Below are positions 1-9,289 of a DNA stretch of 64,000 bases, in pieces. This DNA is from Pontibacter korlensis (GTDB lineage Bacteria; Bacteroidota; Bacteroidia; Cytophagales; Hymenobacteraceae). The notes beneath the pieces were generated by a model that worked only from the letters and a program-made list of their open reading frames with translations, was not told the DNA's origin and made no database searches. Position numbers and translations under genes: made by a program. The stretch's first letter is position 1, and the number at the start of each line of letters is the position of its first letter. The stretch covers positions 3,775,001 through 3,839,000 of the forward strand of contig NZ_CP009621.1 of assembly GCF_000973725.1 (NCBI RefSeq), read 5' to 3'.

Positions 1-2697
1 CTGCAGCTCGTGGATTTCCAGCAGAACCCGGTGCATGTGGGGCCTATTAATTTTTTGGTAAAAAAGGACCAGACTGCCGTGACCAGCAGCGATTTGTTCA
101 TACGCCCAACGCATACTGGCTTTGCAGGCGAACGGCCGATTGTGCTCAAGCCAGAGCTGCGCCTGGCCCCGGACGTGAAGTATGTCAACAACCTGGCCTG
201 GCCGGTCAATACCCAGGTGGCCTATGCCGATGAGAAACCACTGGAGAACCGCTCGCTGCCGGGCGTGGGCTTCAACTACCCTTACTTAACGATCAATGAC
301 CTGCTGCAGGAAACGCTGGTGCAGGTGCCCTACGAGGTGAACACGGAGCGTTTCTACAGTGGCACGGTGGCCTATCAGCCGGGGGTAACGGAGAAATCCT
401 TCAACTACCTGCTGCCCATCACGCCGTTGTACTTTGACTTCTTCACCCCCGAGGATCTGGCCAATCATTTGACCTTCCACATCGACGTAAACCATGTGCG
501 CGTGACGCTGCGGGTGCCTACTGAGAAGGGAAGCGTGGTGTATGAGCGCAGCTTCTATGATAATCCGCTCAACTCCAAAGACGCCAGCGGCCAGGTGATT
601 CCAGAGAAGGGCCGCATCGTTAAATCCAGAATCGGCATGGGTGTTTTCCCGTTCTATAAATTCACCGACGCGGTGCAGTACAACGATTTCTATAAGGTGA
701 TGCTGGTCGATGAGGACCTTGATCCCTTGCTAGTGAACAGGAACCACTCGCTTAGCTTCTTTGCCGGGGGCAAGAGAGTGGAAGCGGGCGGCGGCGTTGT
801 CTCTGTCACGGCGCACCGCAGAACCAAAAAGAGTAACAGCAGTGCAGGCAGCACATACTACGAGCTGCGCGGTACTCATTTTGATTTTGCCGAGTTCACG
901 CATGCAGGGGTGGACATGGAGGGGAAGGCCCTTGTTGTGCCAAGGTTTCAGGAAATGCAGCAGGGGATTCATAACTTCACTTTCGCTATCGATTTCGGGA
1001 CTTCCAACACCCACATCGCCTATACTTCCGGTGCGAACCAGCCGCCGCGCGAGTTCTCCATCACGGCCAATGATCAGCAGTTAGTGATGCTCAACAAGCC
1101 TTCAGACGATCCAGCCTTAACGGACTACCAGCGGTTTCACAAAAGGGGCTTTGGGCGTCTTTTTGCTGTGGAGACCTTACTCAAGCGCGAGTTTATACCG
1201 TTGATCATTGGCTCAGGCGGGTCGCTTTATAACTTTCCGACCCGGACCGCCACCTGTGAGGCGCTGGATTTTGAGAACCAGATCACCAATTTATTTGGCA
1301 ATATCAATGTTGGGTTCTCGATCAATACTGAAGGCACGCACCAGGACCAGTACAAGCAAACCTACCACACCGACCTGAAGTGGAGTGAAACGCTAACCAA
1401 TGCTGGCAAGCGCCGCATTGAAGCCTTCTTCACTGAGATCATGCTCCTGATCAAAAACAAAGTGGTGCTGAACCACGGCAATGTGGCCAGCACGAAGATA
1501 ATATGGTTTGCGCCGTTGAGCTTTGATGAGTACTCCCGCAATATGTTCCAGAACGTGTGGGATACGGTGTACGACAACGTGTTTAAAAATGGCCGGACCA
1601 CGGTTTGCATCACCGAGTCGGTGGCGCCCTTTTACTTCCTCTCCAGAACCGGAGCGGTGGTGCCGAGCCAGGACGAGAACCTGATCAACGTAGACATTGG
1701 CGGCGGCACCACCGATGTGCTGCTGTTTACTAACCGCAGGCCTTCCCATAGTTCATCTTTCAGGTTTGCCGGAAATGACCTTTGGGGCGACGGCTTTGCT
1801 ACGGTGAAGACCAAAAAGGATAATGGCCTGCTGCAGTATGGAGTGGACCACGTGCTGCGCATTCCGTTAACGGAAGAAGGACGCGAGTACCGCAAATTCC
1901 TGGAGACTGCACTGGACAACCCGGACTTTACTTCTGCTGACATCAGCTCCCTGTTGTTCAGTTATGATAAGGAGCTAAACTATAGCTCGCAACTGCTACA
2001 GGCGCGGCAGCTGCGGCTCATGTTCTACCTGCATTTCGGGGCACTGATGTACCACCTAGCGCAGCTGGTGCAGCAACTCGATGTGAAAGTACCGCGCTAC
2101 ATCTCGTTCAGCGGTCGCGGTAGCTTATACATCAAGCTGCTGAGCGCAGGTAACAACCTGTCGAATGTGGAGCGTTTCGCCAAGGCTATATTTCAGAAGG
2201 TAACAGGGCAGGAGCCACCGGCTAACTTCAAGCTGGTACTGGTAGATAACCCCAAGCAGGTAACGGCCAATGGCGGCGCGATGGCCCTGGAAGGCACTGA
2301 CCTGAACGACCTGACCAACATTCCAATCATGAAGCCTACTGGCTCGGCCAATCTGCAGGATGCCCTGACACCGGTAACCAAAAACCAGGTATCTGGGGAA
2401 CTGCGCCAGGAAGTGATGGATAATGTGATGAACTGCCTGACCATGCTGCTTGACGATCCGGACATATCGCCGCTGATGCGCTCGATGGGGGTGGAAGTAG
2501 AGCCGCTGCGTGTGCTGGAGTTTATGCGCGCCAACCTACAAGACAGCTATACCATGATTCTGGAAGACACTGTACGTGGCCTGACAGACCGTGAGCCGCT
2601 GCACGAGACCATGTTCTTTATGCCCCTCAAGCAGTCGCTGTACTTGCTGTCGAAGGAACTCTACAGGCAGCAGGCGCAGGTGAGCGCTGTTTCTTAA
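1..2697 (+). CDS. Hsp70/actin-fold ATPase-like protein (5' incomplete)
   Basis: The frame is open from the first base, so the true start may lie upstream; a GTG at base 10 is the first possible start inside the window. Counting from it, residues 1-320 form a domain I do not recognise. An actin/Hsp70 ATPase core follows: phosphate-1 motif FAIDFGTSNTHIAY near residue 325, phosphate-2 motif VDIGGGTTDVLLF near 560, and an adenosine-type motif ISFSGRGSLYIKLL near 697. A helical C-terminus of about 100 residues ends the protein. The family uses ATP-driven opening and closing of two lobes. No peptide-binding domain of DnaK type is visible, so a chaperone role is not shown. It heads an operon with a coiled-coil membrane protein and a MotA/MotB-like pair, which suggests it acts on or with that membrane complex. 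SrfB-type proteins are another possible relative. Confidence 0.8.
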   Translation: MQLVDFQQNPVHVGPINFLVKKDQTAVTSSDLFIRPTHTGFAGERPIVLKPELRLAPDVKYVNNLAWPVNTQVAYADEKPLENRSLPGVGFNYPYLTINDLLQETLVQVPYEVNTERFYSGTVAYQPGVTEKSFNYLLPITPLYFDFFTPEDLANHLTFHIDVNHVRVTLRVPTEKGSVVYERSFYDNPLNSKDASGQVIPEKGRIVKSRIGMGVFPFYKFTDAVQYNDFYKVMLVDEDLDPLLVNRNHSLSFFAGGKRVEAGGGVVSVTAHRRTKKSNSSAGSTYYELRGTHFDFAEFTHAGVDMEGKALVVPRFQEMQQGIHNFTFAIDFGTSNTHIAYTSGANQPPREFSITANDQQLVMLNKPSDDPALTDYQRFHKRGFGRLFAVETLLKREFIPLIIGSGGSLYNFPTRTATCEALDFENQITNLFGNINVGFSINTEGTHQDQYKQTYHTDLKWSETLTNAGKRRIEAFFTEIMLLIKNKVVLNHGNVASTKIIWFAPLSFDEYSRNMFQNVWDTVYDNVFKNGRTTVCITESVAPFYFLSRTGAVVPSQDENLINVDIGGGTTDVLLFTNRRPSHSSSFRFAGNDLWGDGFATVKTKKDNGLLQYGVDHVLRIPLTEEGREYRKFLETALDNPDFTSADISSLLFSYDKELNYSSQLLQARQLRLMFYLHFGALMYHLAQLVQQLDVKVPRYISFSGRGSLYIKLLSAGNNLSNVERFAKAIFQKVTGQEPPANFKLVLVDNPKQVTANGGAMALEGTDLNDLTNIPIMKPTGSANLQDALTPVTKNQVSGELRQEVMDNVMNCLTMLLDDPDISPLMRSMGVEVEPLRVLEFMRANLQDSYTMILEDTVRGLTDREPLHETMFFMPLKQSLYLLSKELYRQQAQVSAVS

Positions 2698-2729
2698 AGA
2701 TCAGAACTTACCCTTCGTCAGCGGATATG

Positions 2730-2760
2730 TTATCGGGGCCTTTGCAAAAGGCCCCGATAA
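2730..2760. terminator. Perfect hairpin between the ATPase and coiled-coil genes
   Basis: A 14-bp perfect stem (ttatcggggccttt with its complement) closes a 3-nt gca loop, 33 nt after the ATPase stop. There is no T-run after it. It could be a weak terminator or an RNA-processing or stability element that sets different expression of the ATPase and the downstream membrane genes. Confidence 0.5.
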
Positions 2761-2861
2761 ATGGTTCAACAATAAACCAGATCAGTTTTTCACCAAGGCC
2801 GTGGAGCCAGAAGTGGTAAAATCATCAACATCAACACTTGTTTAGAACATAACACCGGCTC

Positions 2862-3716
2862 ATGAATACACTTGCCATCATTATCAGTATAATTGCGCTG
2901 CTAGGGGCAGGGTTTGCCTTTTTAAGAGCCGCAAGCGCCTATAACATGCTCACCAAGCGGATCAACAAGCTTCAAGATCATACTACTGATCTAGAGCGCC
3001 GCCTCAGAAGATTGGAAGGAAATGCCAGCCGGGGCAACAGGCAGGGCAGCGAGCAGAGCGAGGGCGTCAGGCAAAAGAAGCAGCGACAGGAACAGCAGGG
3101 CGAGCAACGCCAGCAACAAAGGCAAGCTCAACAGACACCGCAGGCTGGGGAGGCAGCTGAGCAGCAGAAACGCAGGAAAAACAAACGCAGAAAAAACGAA
3201 ACAATAGAGCGGCTTACCCCCGAAGTAGGAGCAAAAGCGGCGCCAGCCTCAGCATCAAGTGCCGTGCGGATGGAGTTTAAGGGAGGTGATTTGCTGGATG
3301 AGCTGGAGAAGGAAGCAGGCAAGGCCACGCCGCCACCTGTGCAACCGGAAGAGATGCCGGATGCGGAGCCAGAGGCTATGCCGGGACTTACGGCAGACAC
3401 TAGAACCCGCTTTGCCATTATCCCGGAGGATGGCATGATACGGCAGCACCAGCTGCAGCAAAACCCCGACTCTGACAGTTACATTGAAATGGATTTACCG
3501 GCCGATGGCAGCAATACCACCCGCTACCGCTTTAACCTGTCGGGCAACCACGCCTTTGTCATTGCGCAAGGCATGGATCGGCTGGAGAACGCCTTTTCTT
3601 TTGAAAAACCATCGAACCGCATGGTGAGCCGGGTGGTGCTGCAAGGCGACGGCATTTTGACAAAAGTGAACAACGACTGGAAAATCCAGGAGAAAGCACG
3701 CATAGATTTCAGATAA
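2862..3716 (+). CDS. Membrane-anchored coiled-coil protein of the ATPase/MotAB-like operon
   Basis: The 284-residue protein starts with one membrane segment (residues 3-22, hydrophobic Ile/Leu/Ala). A short coiled coil with heptad-like Leu/Arg spacing follows (residues 30-55), then a very Gln/Arg/Glu-rich low-complexity linker (about 55-110) and a Pro/Glu-rich stretch. A folded-looking C-terminal domain (about 185-284) contains PADGSNTTRYRFNLSG and ends KARIDFR. I do not recognise the family. It ends 8 nt before the MotA-like gene, so the two are probably co-translated. The architecture, with an anchor, a long flexible arm and an end domain, fits a linker between the membrane complex and a cytoplasmic partner such as the ATPase. 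That role is inference. Confidence 0.7.
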   Translation: MNTLAIIISIIALLGAGFAFLRAASAYNMLTKRINKLQDHTTDLERRLRRLEGNASRGNRQGSEQSEGVRQKKQRQEQQGEQRQQQRQAQQTPQAGEAAEQQKRRKNKRRKNETIERLTPEVGAKAAPASASSAVRMEFKGGDLLDELEKEAGKATPPPVQPEEMPDAEPEAMPGLTADTRTRFAIIPEDGMIRQHQLQQNPDSDSYIEMDLPADGSNTTRYRFNLSGNHAFVIAQGMDRLENAFSFEKPSNRMVSRVVLQGDGILTKVNNDWKIQEKARIDFR

Positions 3717-3724
3717 GCCTGTAG

Positions 3725-5485
3725 ATGGAAGGTATCTTTATACTTGAGGCTGTACTTATATTAATCATACTTGGCTACCAATTGTACGTGTACAAGGGGA
3801 ACAAGCAAAAAATCAAAAGTATAGCCGAACTTTATCCTTCCGAAGAAAGACTCAGCATACGGGAGCAGCTGCTGGAGGCCGGAAATATTAGAAAGCCTGC
3901 CGATGCCAAAGCAGACAGCACCGTATGGGAAGCCGTGCTTGCCGGTAAACCTTTCAGGGAGTACACGCTATCCAACCCAGTGGTGAAGAGAGTGGTGGCT
4001 GCAGCAGACAATATGCTGCAGATAGAGGTGAAGGGAGGCCCTGTCGCCAGCTACCGTATAGAGCGCCACAAGCTGGAGAAACTGTTTGCAGGAGGTAACC
4101 TCCATTTGGTGCAGGGGGACCCGGATGCGCTGATAACCCCGGCAGCCTCAGGCGGAAAGAGTGCCGCTACCATCGACCTGATAGAGGTGCAGAACCCTTC
4201 CGAAACATTTGGCAGCATCATTAAGAGCACCAATCAGTACCTGAGGCGTAACAAAGGGGCCGCCGCAGATTTCAATATCCTGAAAGATGTGTCGGAGCGG
4301 TATTCAGAAGCTATGGATGCAGAGGTGCAGTCTACCATTGCTGCCCCGCTCTATGTTGGCCTGCTGGGTACTTTTTCAGGGGTGATCATCGGCTTGTCGA
4401 GTCTGATCTGGTCAGGCCTGGGAGGTGCTGAATCGGGTGCAGCCACCGGGTCTTTTATCACAGATCAGAACATCCCCTCGTTTCTGTTTGGGGTGCTGAT
4501 CGCTATGTCGGGTAGTTTCCTGGGCCTGCTGCTCACGCTGATGGGAAACAACGCCCTGAAGAATGCCCGCAGCCTCCGCGATCGGAACAAGAACAGCTAC
4601 TATACTTTCCTGCAGACCAACCTGCTGCCCAAACTTAACTCTGATATGGCTGCCAGCCTAGGCAGCCTGAAATCGGTGCTGGATTCCTTTAACAAAGATT
4701 TCCTGGACAAGGTGCTCGGTTTCAGGCCTATTGTGGATACGCTTACGGAGAACATCAGCACGCAAAAAGAATTTATAGAGAGGCTTGATAAGATAGGTTT
4801 TACCCAGATGGCCAACGCCAACCTCCAGGTGTTTGATAAGATGAAGGAGAGCGAGCAGCTGTTCAAAAACTTTATGCACTACCAGGTAGCCTTAAACGAG
4901 TCGGTGCAGAAAGGGGCGGAGCTAACGCAAACTATAAGTGATGTGTTGAGCCGCCTGAACAGCCTGCAGGAGGGATTTGACAAGGTGCCGGGTTACCTGC
5001 AGCAGCACGACGAATCGATACAGCGGCAGGTGAATTTCTTCGGACAGCACGAGCGGGAGTTAAACGATATTAGCTCTCGCATAGAGCAGTACTTTGATAA
5101 GGCCGCACTCCGGTTAACGGACCTGATGGAGGCAAGGCTGCAACACCAGGAGCGGGATGCGCAGCATGCTTACCAAAAGTGGCAGGAGCATTTCCGCAGG
5201 CTGAACGAGGATAACGTGTACCAGCGTATCCTTGACTACATGCGCCCTTTCGAGAACCTGAGCCAGCAGCAGGAAAAGCTGGGAGACACGCAGCAGCATT
5301 TATCCGCAGAGATACGCCAGACAAACGAGCGCCTGCTGCAGAAGCTGGAGGCCGACACTGCCATTCAGCAGCAACTGCTGCAGCAACTGCAACTACTGAA
5401 CATGCACATGGCCAAAAGCATGGAGCCGGGACCGCTGAAGTCTGTACTGGATAAGCTCTTTGGCGGCGGCCAGGGGAGAAGGTAA
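3725..5485 (+). CDS. MotA/TolQ/ExbB-superfamily channel protein with long cytoplasmic tail (ZorA-like)
   Basis: 586 residues. An N-terminal membrane segment (residues 4-21) is followed by a cytoplasmic stretch, then two closely spaced membrane helices at about 207-232 and 252-279 (APLYVGLLGTFSGVIIGLS and SFLFGVLIAMSGSFLGLLL). These match the MotA/ExbB-type pore helix pair. The remaining roughly 300 residues are helical and Gln/Glu-rich with many heptads, so a long coiled-coil tail is likely. MotA alone is shorter; the extended tail is a hallmark of ZorA of Zorya anti-phage systems, where the tail reaches into the cytoplasm. It lies 10 nt before the MotB-like gene, the expected partner. Unlike Zorya, no ZorC/D/E effector is visible in the window. 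Family placement is firm; the defence role is inferred. Confidence 0.75.
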   Translation: MEGIFILEAVLILIILGYQLYVYKGNKQKIKSIAELYPSEERLSIREQLLEAGNIRKPADAKADSTVWEAVLAGKPFREYTLSNPVVKRVVAAADNMLQIEVKGGPVASYRIERHKLEKLFAGGNLHLVQGDPDALITPAASGGKSAATIDLIEVQNPSETFGSIIKSTNQYLRRNKGAAADFNILKDVSERYSEAMDAEVQSTIAAPLYVGLLGTFSGVIIGLSSLIWSGLGGAESGAATGSFITDQNIPSFLFGVLIAMSGSFLGLLLTLMGNNALKNARSLRDRNKNSYYTFLQTNLLPKLNSDMAASLGSLKSVLDSFNKDFLDKVLGFRPIVDTLTENISTQKEFIERLDKIGFTQMANANLQVFDKMKESEQLFKNFMHYQVALNESVQKGAELTQTISDVLSRLNSLQEGFDKVPGYLQQHDESIQRQVNFFGQHERELNDISSRIEQYFDKAALRLTDLMEARLQHQERDAQHAYQKWQEHFRRLNEDNVYQRILDYMRPFENLSQQQEKLGDTQQHLSAEIRQTNERLLQKLEADTAIQQQLLQQLQLLNMHMAKSMEPGPLKSVLDKLFGGGQGRR

Positions 5486-5495
5486 CCGATAAAGT

Positions 5496-6152
5496 ATGAG
5501 CAAGGAGAACAGGGATTTTTTCTGGCCCAGCTACGTCGACCTGATGACGGTCCTCTTTTTGGTGATGCTGGTGCTTTTTGTGCTGAGCTTTAAACTGTTT
5601 CAGGACAAGGACCAGGAGAACCGGCAGAACATTGCCCGGCTGCAGGTGGAGGTACAGGAAAAGCGGAAGCTGGATGAGATCAAAGCCGCGCTTGCCCGGC
5701 TGGATGATGAATATTTTCAGTACAACAAACAGTACAAACGCCACGAGCTGTTGGTGGACGTGCTCTTTGAGCAGAGTAGTGCAGTCATTCCCTTCCGTGC
5801 GCGGGCACCGCTACGTAAGGCGGGTGAGAACCTTAGCCAGGTCATCAACTCCATCGAGGATGAGGATGTTAAGTACCTGATCGTGATCGACGGGCGCGCG
5901 GCCAGCTTTCCAGAGGGGGATCCGCGTAACATCACACAGCGGGAGTATGCCCTGCAGCTGAGCTACCAGCGGGCATTGGCACTGCTTGATTTCTGGCAGC
6001 GCCAGGGGATAAACTTTCCCAAAGATAAGATAGAGCTGGTCGCCGCTGGAAGCGGTTTTGAAGGGGCAGGTCGTAAGGGAGATATCCGCGACCGTCGTTT
6101 CGTTATTCAGATTCTGCCAAAGGTGGGTACCTTAGAGGAGAACGGCAGGTAG
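5496..6152 (+). CDS. MotB/OmpA-like peptidoglycan-binding protein (ZorB-like)
   Basis: 218 residues. A single N-terminal membrane helix (about residues 13-34) carries Asp15 in the PSYVDLMTVLFLVML context, the position of the proton-accepting Asp of MotB/ZorB. A short coiled coil follows (about 40-80). An OmpA-like domain (about 95-210) contains YLIVIDGRA, LSYQRALALLDFW and DRRFVIQI, matching the conserved strands and helix that bind peptidoglycan. With the preceding gene it should form a proton-conducting 5:2-type stator-like complex fixed to the cell wall. It is the last gene of the operon; 1.7 kb of gene-poor DNA follows. Confidence 0.8.
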   Translation: MSKENRDFFWPSYVDLMTVLFLVMLVLFVLSFKLFQDKDQENRQNIARLQVEVQEKRKLDEIKAALARLDDEYFQYNKQYKRHELLVDVLFEQSSAVIPFRARAPLRKAGENLSQVINSIEDEDVKYLIVIDGRAASFPEGDPRNITQREYALQLSYQRALALLDFWQRQGINFPKDKIELVAAGSGFEGAGRKGDIRDRRFVIQILPKVGTLEENGR

Positions 6153-6720
6153 TGTACTAGCAGTGCCTGTAGCGCTTTCACGCCGCGAGTGTTATGGGGC
6201 TTTTCAGCACGCCTCTTGAAAGGATTGTCCCGCTGCAGTCAGAAGATAAGCCCTGAGCTGGATTCGCTAGCTTGTCTAGGCTGGCTTTGCTACCTGGGGC
6301 AGGTAGCGACCCGGATGCAAAGGGCTTTATGCTAGTAAGTGCTTTAGAATTTTACTGCGGCACTGCTGCCATTTTCACTCCTGCTGAGCAGGGAAATGAC
6401 GCTTTCTGCACCTGCTGCTGGCCCAGCAGGTGCAGGCTCCTTGATAAACGCCTTTGGCAAAGTGTTTCTCAAGGTAGTTATAGCTTCACATGTTCTTCTA
6501 CATCCTGTATGCTTACCTTCTTTAGTTGATCCTCCGGACTTCGGGGAAACAGTATTCAGGTTGAATCCACCATCGGGCAGGTCATTGAGAGCGTACTGAT
6601 CTATCTAGGTACTCTGTTAATTTACTGGTATTGTGAGCCGGTAGGTGTTAATTAGCGGGATGGGGCGGGGTTAGTTCCATCAATCAGATTTCAATCATAA
6701 AGCCCGTTACGCTCCTTACG

Positions 6721-6990
6721 CTATTGTTTACCATCGTGCCAATGTTCGGCCTGAAGGAAGGCGCCATTGTGAGCATACCATCCGGTGTGTTGCAGGTAAT
6801 CGTTCTGCTTAAGTTGTCCTTTTTCTTCATGTTCTTTTTTCAGCTTCCTTATCGCCAAAAACTGGGAGCTGATTTTTCCAGGGATACCTTCAACTCTGTC
6901 ACCGCCACGGAAGACAACTTTGCGCAGGCCATAGCCCTTGCATTCTTCGGCATCAACTCTGGTCAGGCGTGAGCTGGAGGCATTGGACGA
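6721..6990 (-). pseudogene. Headless small open frame, probable gene remnant
   Basis: A minus-strand frame of 89 codons is open between two stops and ends with TAG at 6721-6723. It has no ATG or GTG start, and its only TTG codon is internal. The translation has natural-looking composition: GYGLRKVVFRGGDRVEGIPG, then AIRKLKKEHEEKGQLKQND, then TGWYAHNGAFLQAEHWHDGK before the stop. I do not recognise the family. The absence of a start and of any upstream extension suggests the 3' part of a decayed gene. Confidence 0.35.
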
Positions 6991-7830
6991 CTAATGGAAG
7001 TGCCGGGGGCTGTATTTAGCAAGCCGTAATGGAATGGCAACAATGACCCTTTAAGCATCAACTTGTGATGGGTCCAGGAACGAGGCGGTAAGCCCTGCTA
7101 ATACCATGCAAGTCAAGTATAAGTATCGCGCTTTTCTTGCCTTGTGCATAGCCATGAGCGCTTTGATAGAAAGTGGCACTTACACGGATAAGTGACAATG
7201 GGTGATTCCTCCTTTAAGAGATATCAGCAGGCAACGATAAACTATCGTGCCTTTTCCTAGCATAATATAGCAGCACTTCTGCATGGCTCCCCCCCAGTGC
7301 TTGTGGCTTTTAACAGGGAGCCAAGTAAAGGGTTGAGTGTAGGAAGAGCACGAGCTGTACTGCTTGCTCGTCAGAATAGCAGGGCTTGAGAGTACCAGGA
7401 GCAGTGGTGTAGTTAACTGCCTCAATTTTAGAATGCCTTCGAGTATCTTCGACTCTGAGGCGCCTCATACAGGGTGAGCTCCTGATGAAGAATGGAGCCT
7501 GAAGTAAGGATGAGCGCTTGAGTAGTGTTTGCAGCGCAAAAGGAGGCCTGCCCGTGCTAGGCCAGAGGCACTTTGTAGAAACTGGAGGAGTGTGGTTAGC
7601 TCTACACATCTTGCCTGCCAAACATTGAAGGGTTTTGAAAGCGTCGCCCTTACGCAGGAAATTAGCCGGTTGTGTTTTTTTGGGCCTATGGCTAGTTATT
7701 TCCCATAGCGAAAGGAGGTCGACCAGTATGCCCAGTGGTTCCCATGTACGTACTGGAAATTTCCCTAGAATTTAGTTATTGCAAGCTAGCCGAGAATGTC
7801 TGCCTGTGGGAGGTGAGGGGTTGTATAAGA

Positions 7831-7860
7831 GCACGGCCCTCTGTTTACCAGGGACCGTGC
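7831..7860. terminator. Hairpin downstream of the His-rich barrel gene
   Basis: The arms gcacggccct and agggaccgtgc pair with one bulged base around a loop of about 9 nt, 55 nt beyond the stop of the minus-strand gene ending at 7915. There is no strong T-run, so terminator function is tentative. Confidence 0.4.
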
Positions 7861-7914
7861 CTTAAACTATGGTACTGCAGTTAGTATACGTAGAGAAAGG
7901 CCAGCAGTGCAAGC

Positions 7915-8421
7915 CTACAGGTTGCTTAAGAGGAAGCGCAGGTTGAAGGCCACGTCATCGTACCACAGGCCGTGGTGGCCCACCAGGTTCAGGGCCGGCT
8001 TCCAGTCCACGCCCACGGCAAAGGGGATGTCGCGGAAGGTGTACTCCAGCCCCAGCACCAGGTCGGCCCCTATCACCCGGTGGTGGTCATGGTCGTCGTG
8101 GTCGTGGTCGAACCAGGGGTGGTGACGGTGGTCGTGGTCATGGTAGTCCCAGAAGCCCACATGCGCCCCAATGCCGCCGTAGAACTGCAGCTGCTCGACC
8201 TGGAAGGCGGTCGTGTGCTTCTCATACAGCCCTGTGATAAGCACCCCGTCCCAGCGGGGGGAGATAATGCCCTCCACGGCGCTTTTGCTGTCAACAAAGT
8301 GTTTGACGGTAAGGCCGTACACGTAGCCTCCCCTGAAGCCGACGCCGGTCTTGTAGTTTTGCGCCAGCAGCGGAGCGGCCGGCAGCAGTACCAGTAAAAG
8401 CAATAGTCTTAGTATCTTCAT
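7915..8421 (-). CDS. Small outer-membrane beta-barrel-like protein with His/Asp-rich loop
   Basis: I chose the ATG at 8421 because it gives a standard signal peptide (MKILRLLLLLVLLPAAPLLAQ) cleaved before NYKTG; the frame opens 21 codons earlier without signal features. The mature part (about 148 residues) shows alternating aromatic and polar strands (GVGFRGGYVYGLTVKHF, AFNLRFLLSNL at the end), typical of small Bacteroidota porin-family barrels. In the middle is a run of about 25 residues dominated by His and Asp (WDYHDHDHRHHPW and following), a likely metal-binding extracellular loop. No enzyme motif is seen. It stands alone on its strand. Confidence 0.65.
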   Translation of the reverse strand: MKILRLLLLLVLLPAAPLLAQNYKTGVGFRGGYVYGLTVKHFVDSKSAVEGIISPRWDGVLITGLYEKHTTAFQVEQLQFYGGIGAHVGFWDYHDHDHRHHPWFDHDHDDHDHHRVIGADLVLGLEYTFRDIPFAVGVDWKPALNLVGHHGLWYDDVAFNLRFLLSNL

Positions 8422-8574
8422 CGTTTTATTTTGCTTGTTCAGTGCAATTCTATACGGATAGTTTGGCCCAAAGGTCAAGGGCAATCAGAGCGAGTGGCGC
8501 TGTCTTTGCTGCAGCTTCCCAAACTAATACAGTAATTGCCTAGGTTTGCACCAAACGTTTTCCATATGAGACAG

Positions 8575-9003
8575 ATGAAACACACTTTCCTGACTGCCCT
8601 CGTGCTGGCCTTGCTCGCCTCCGGCTGCTCCCCGAGGTACTACCCGAGCCCGTGGCCGGACAGGGACGAAGAGTGGGAGAAGCGGGACAAAGACAGGGAT
8701 GAAAGAGACAAGGATTGGGAAAAGAGAGGCGAAGGCCGGGGCGACCGTGACGGGCGCGTCTTCCCCTTCAGTTCGCTTAACATTCCCAAAGGCCACCTGC
8801 CGCCCCCGGGCGAGTGCAAGGTGTGGTTCCCAAGCAAGCCGCCGGGGCACCAGCCGCCGCCGCAGTCCTGCGCCTCTGCCTTGCGTAGCGCCCCATTGGG
8901 GGCTTGGGTCATCACCCACGAGGGCAGCCGCTACAAGGTCAATATCTTTGACCGCGTCAGGCGCGGCGTGATTGACGAGGTGCGCTATTACCAGGCGCAG
9001 TAG
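8575..9003 (+). CDS. Arg/Asp/Glu-rich lipoprotein, function unknown
   Basis: The ATG at 8575 gives a lipoprotein signal peptide MKHTFLTALVLALLASGC with the lipobox ASGC; upstream ATG (8566) and TTG (8536) starts would lengthen the n-region. After the Cys comes a Pro/Tyr stretch, a repetitive charged segment of Asp/Arg/Lys/Glu (EKRDKDRDERDKDWEKR), a Pro-rich segment (GHLPPPGECKVW, PPGHQPPPQSC) and a compact C-terminal part ending DEVRYYQAQ. Similar Pro-rich GECRVW-type segments occur in small Bacteroidota lipoproteins of unknown role. It is divergently arranged with the His-rich barrel gene (8421), so they may share a control region. Confidence 0.6.
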   Translation: MKHTFLTALVLALLASGCSPRYYPSPWPDRDEEWEKRDKDRDERDKDWEKRGEGRGDRDGRVFPFSSLNIPKGHLPPPGECKVWFPSKPPGHQPPPQSCASALRSAPLGAWVITHEGSRYKVNIFDRVRRGVIDEVRYYQAQ

Positions 9004-9289
9004 CCTTTCCTGCATCCCTCTCTACCGTTCAGTATAGCCCTCACAGGCTGACGGCAGGGGGGGATTTGCCGTTGCTAAGGGTGTGCTGTATCTTGTCCGC
9101 TGAAATTGCTTAAGCTCCAGGTATGTCACCTCTTGTACGGTAGAGGGTGCTGCGCAGGCAGGTGAAGGAACAGGGTTAGTAGTTGGTAAAGTAGCTGTGC
9201 GCTCAAAAGAAAATAATTGTGTTGTATTCTCCAGTGTGTTCACTACCAGCAGCTTTCCGGATAATACCTATCAGGAATAAAACACTTGA

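Larger units (their letters stand above)
6153..7914. other. Gene-poor stretch between the MotB-like gene and the His-rich outer-membrane gene
   Basis: No convincing intact gene is visible on either strand. Short open frames here (for example 6272-6529 and 7310-7621) have no recognisable motifs. The one segment with coding character is the headless minus-strand frame at 6721-6990, listed separately. A hairpin lies at 7831-7860. The stretch looks like decayed or intergenic DNA. Confidence 0.5.

Noticed and set aside
5070..5744. 224-residue antisense open frame on the minus strand
   Set aside because: It lies opposite the coiled-coil tail of the MotA-like gene and the start of the MotB-like gene; no motif, explained by the sense codons.
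1..6152. Calling the first operon a standard Zorya system
   Set aside because: ZorC, ZorD helicase or ZorE HNH genes are not present in the visible part; the ATPase is of a different type.
6272..6529. Small plus-strand open frames after the MotB-like gene
   Set aside because: Cys/Ser-rich random-looking translations with no conserved segments.
9022..9243. 73-residue minus-strand open frame
   Set aside because: No signal, domain or codon pattern; intergenic context.
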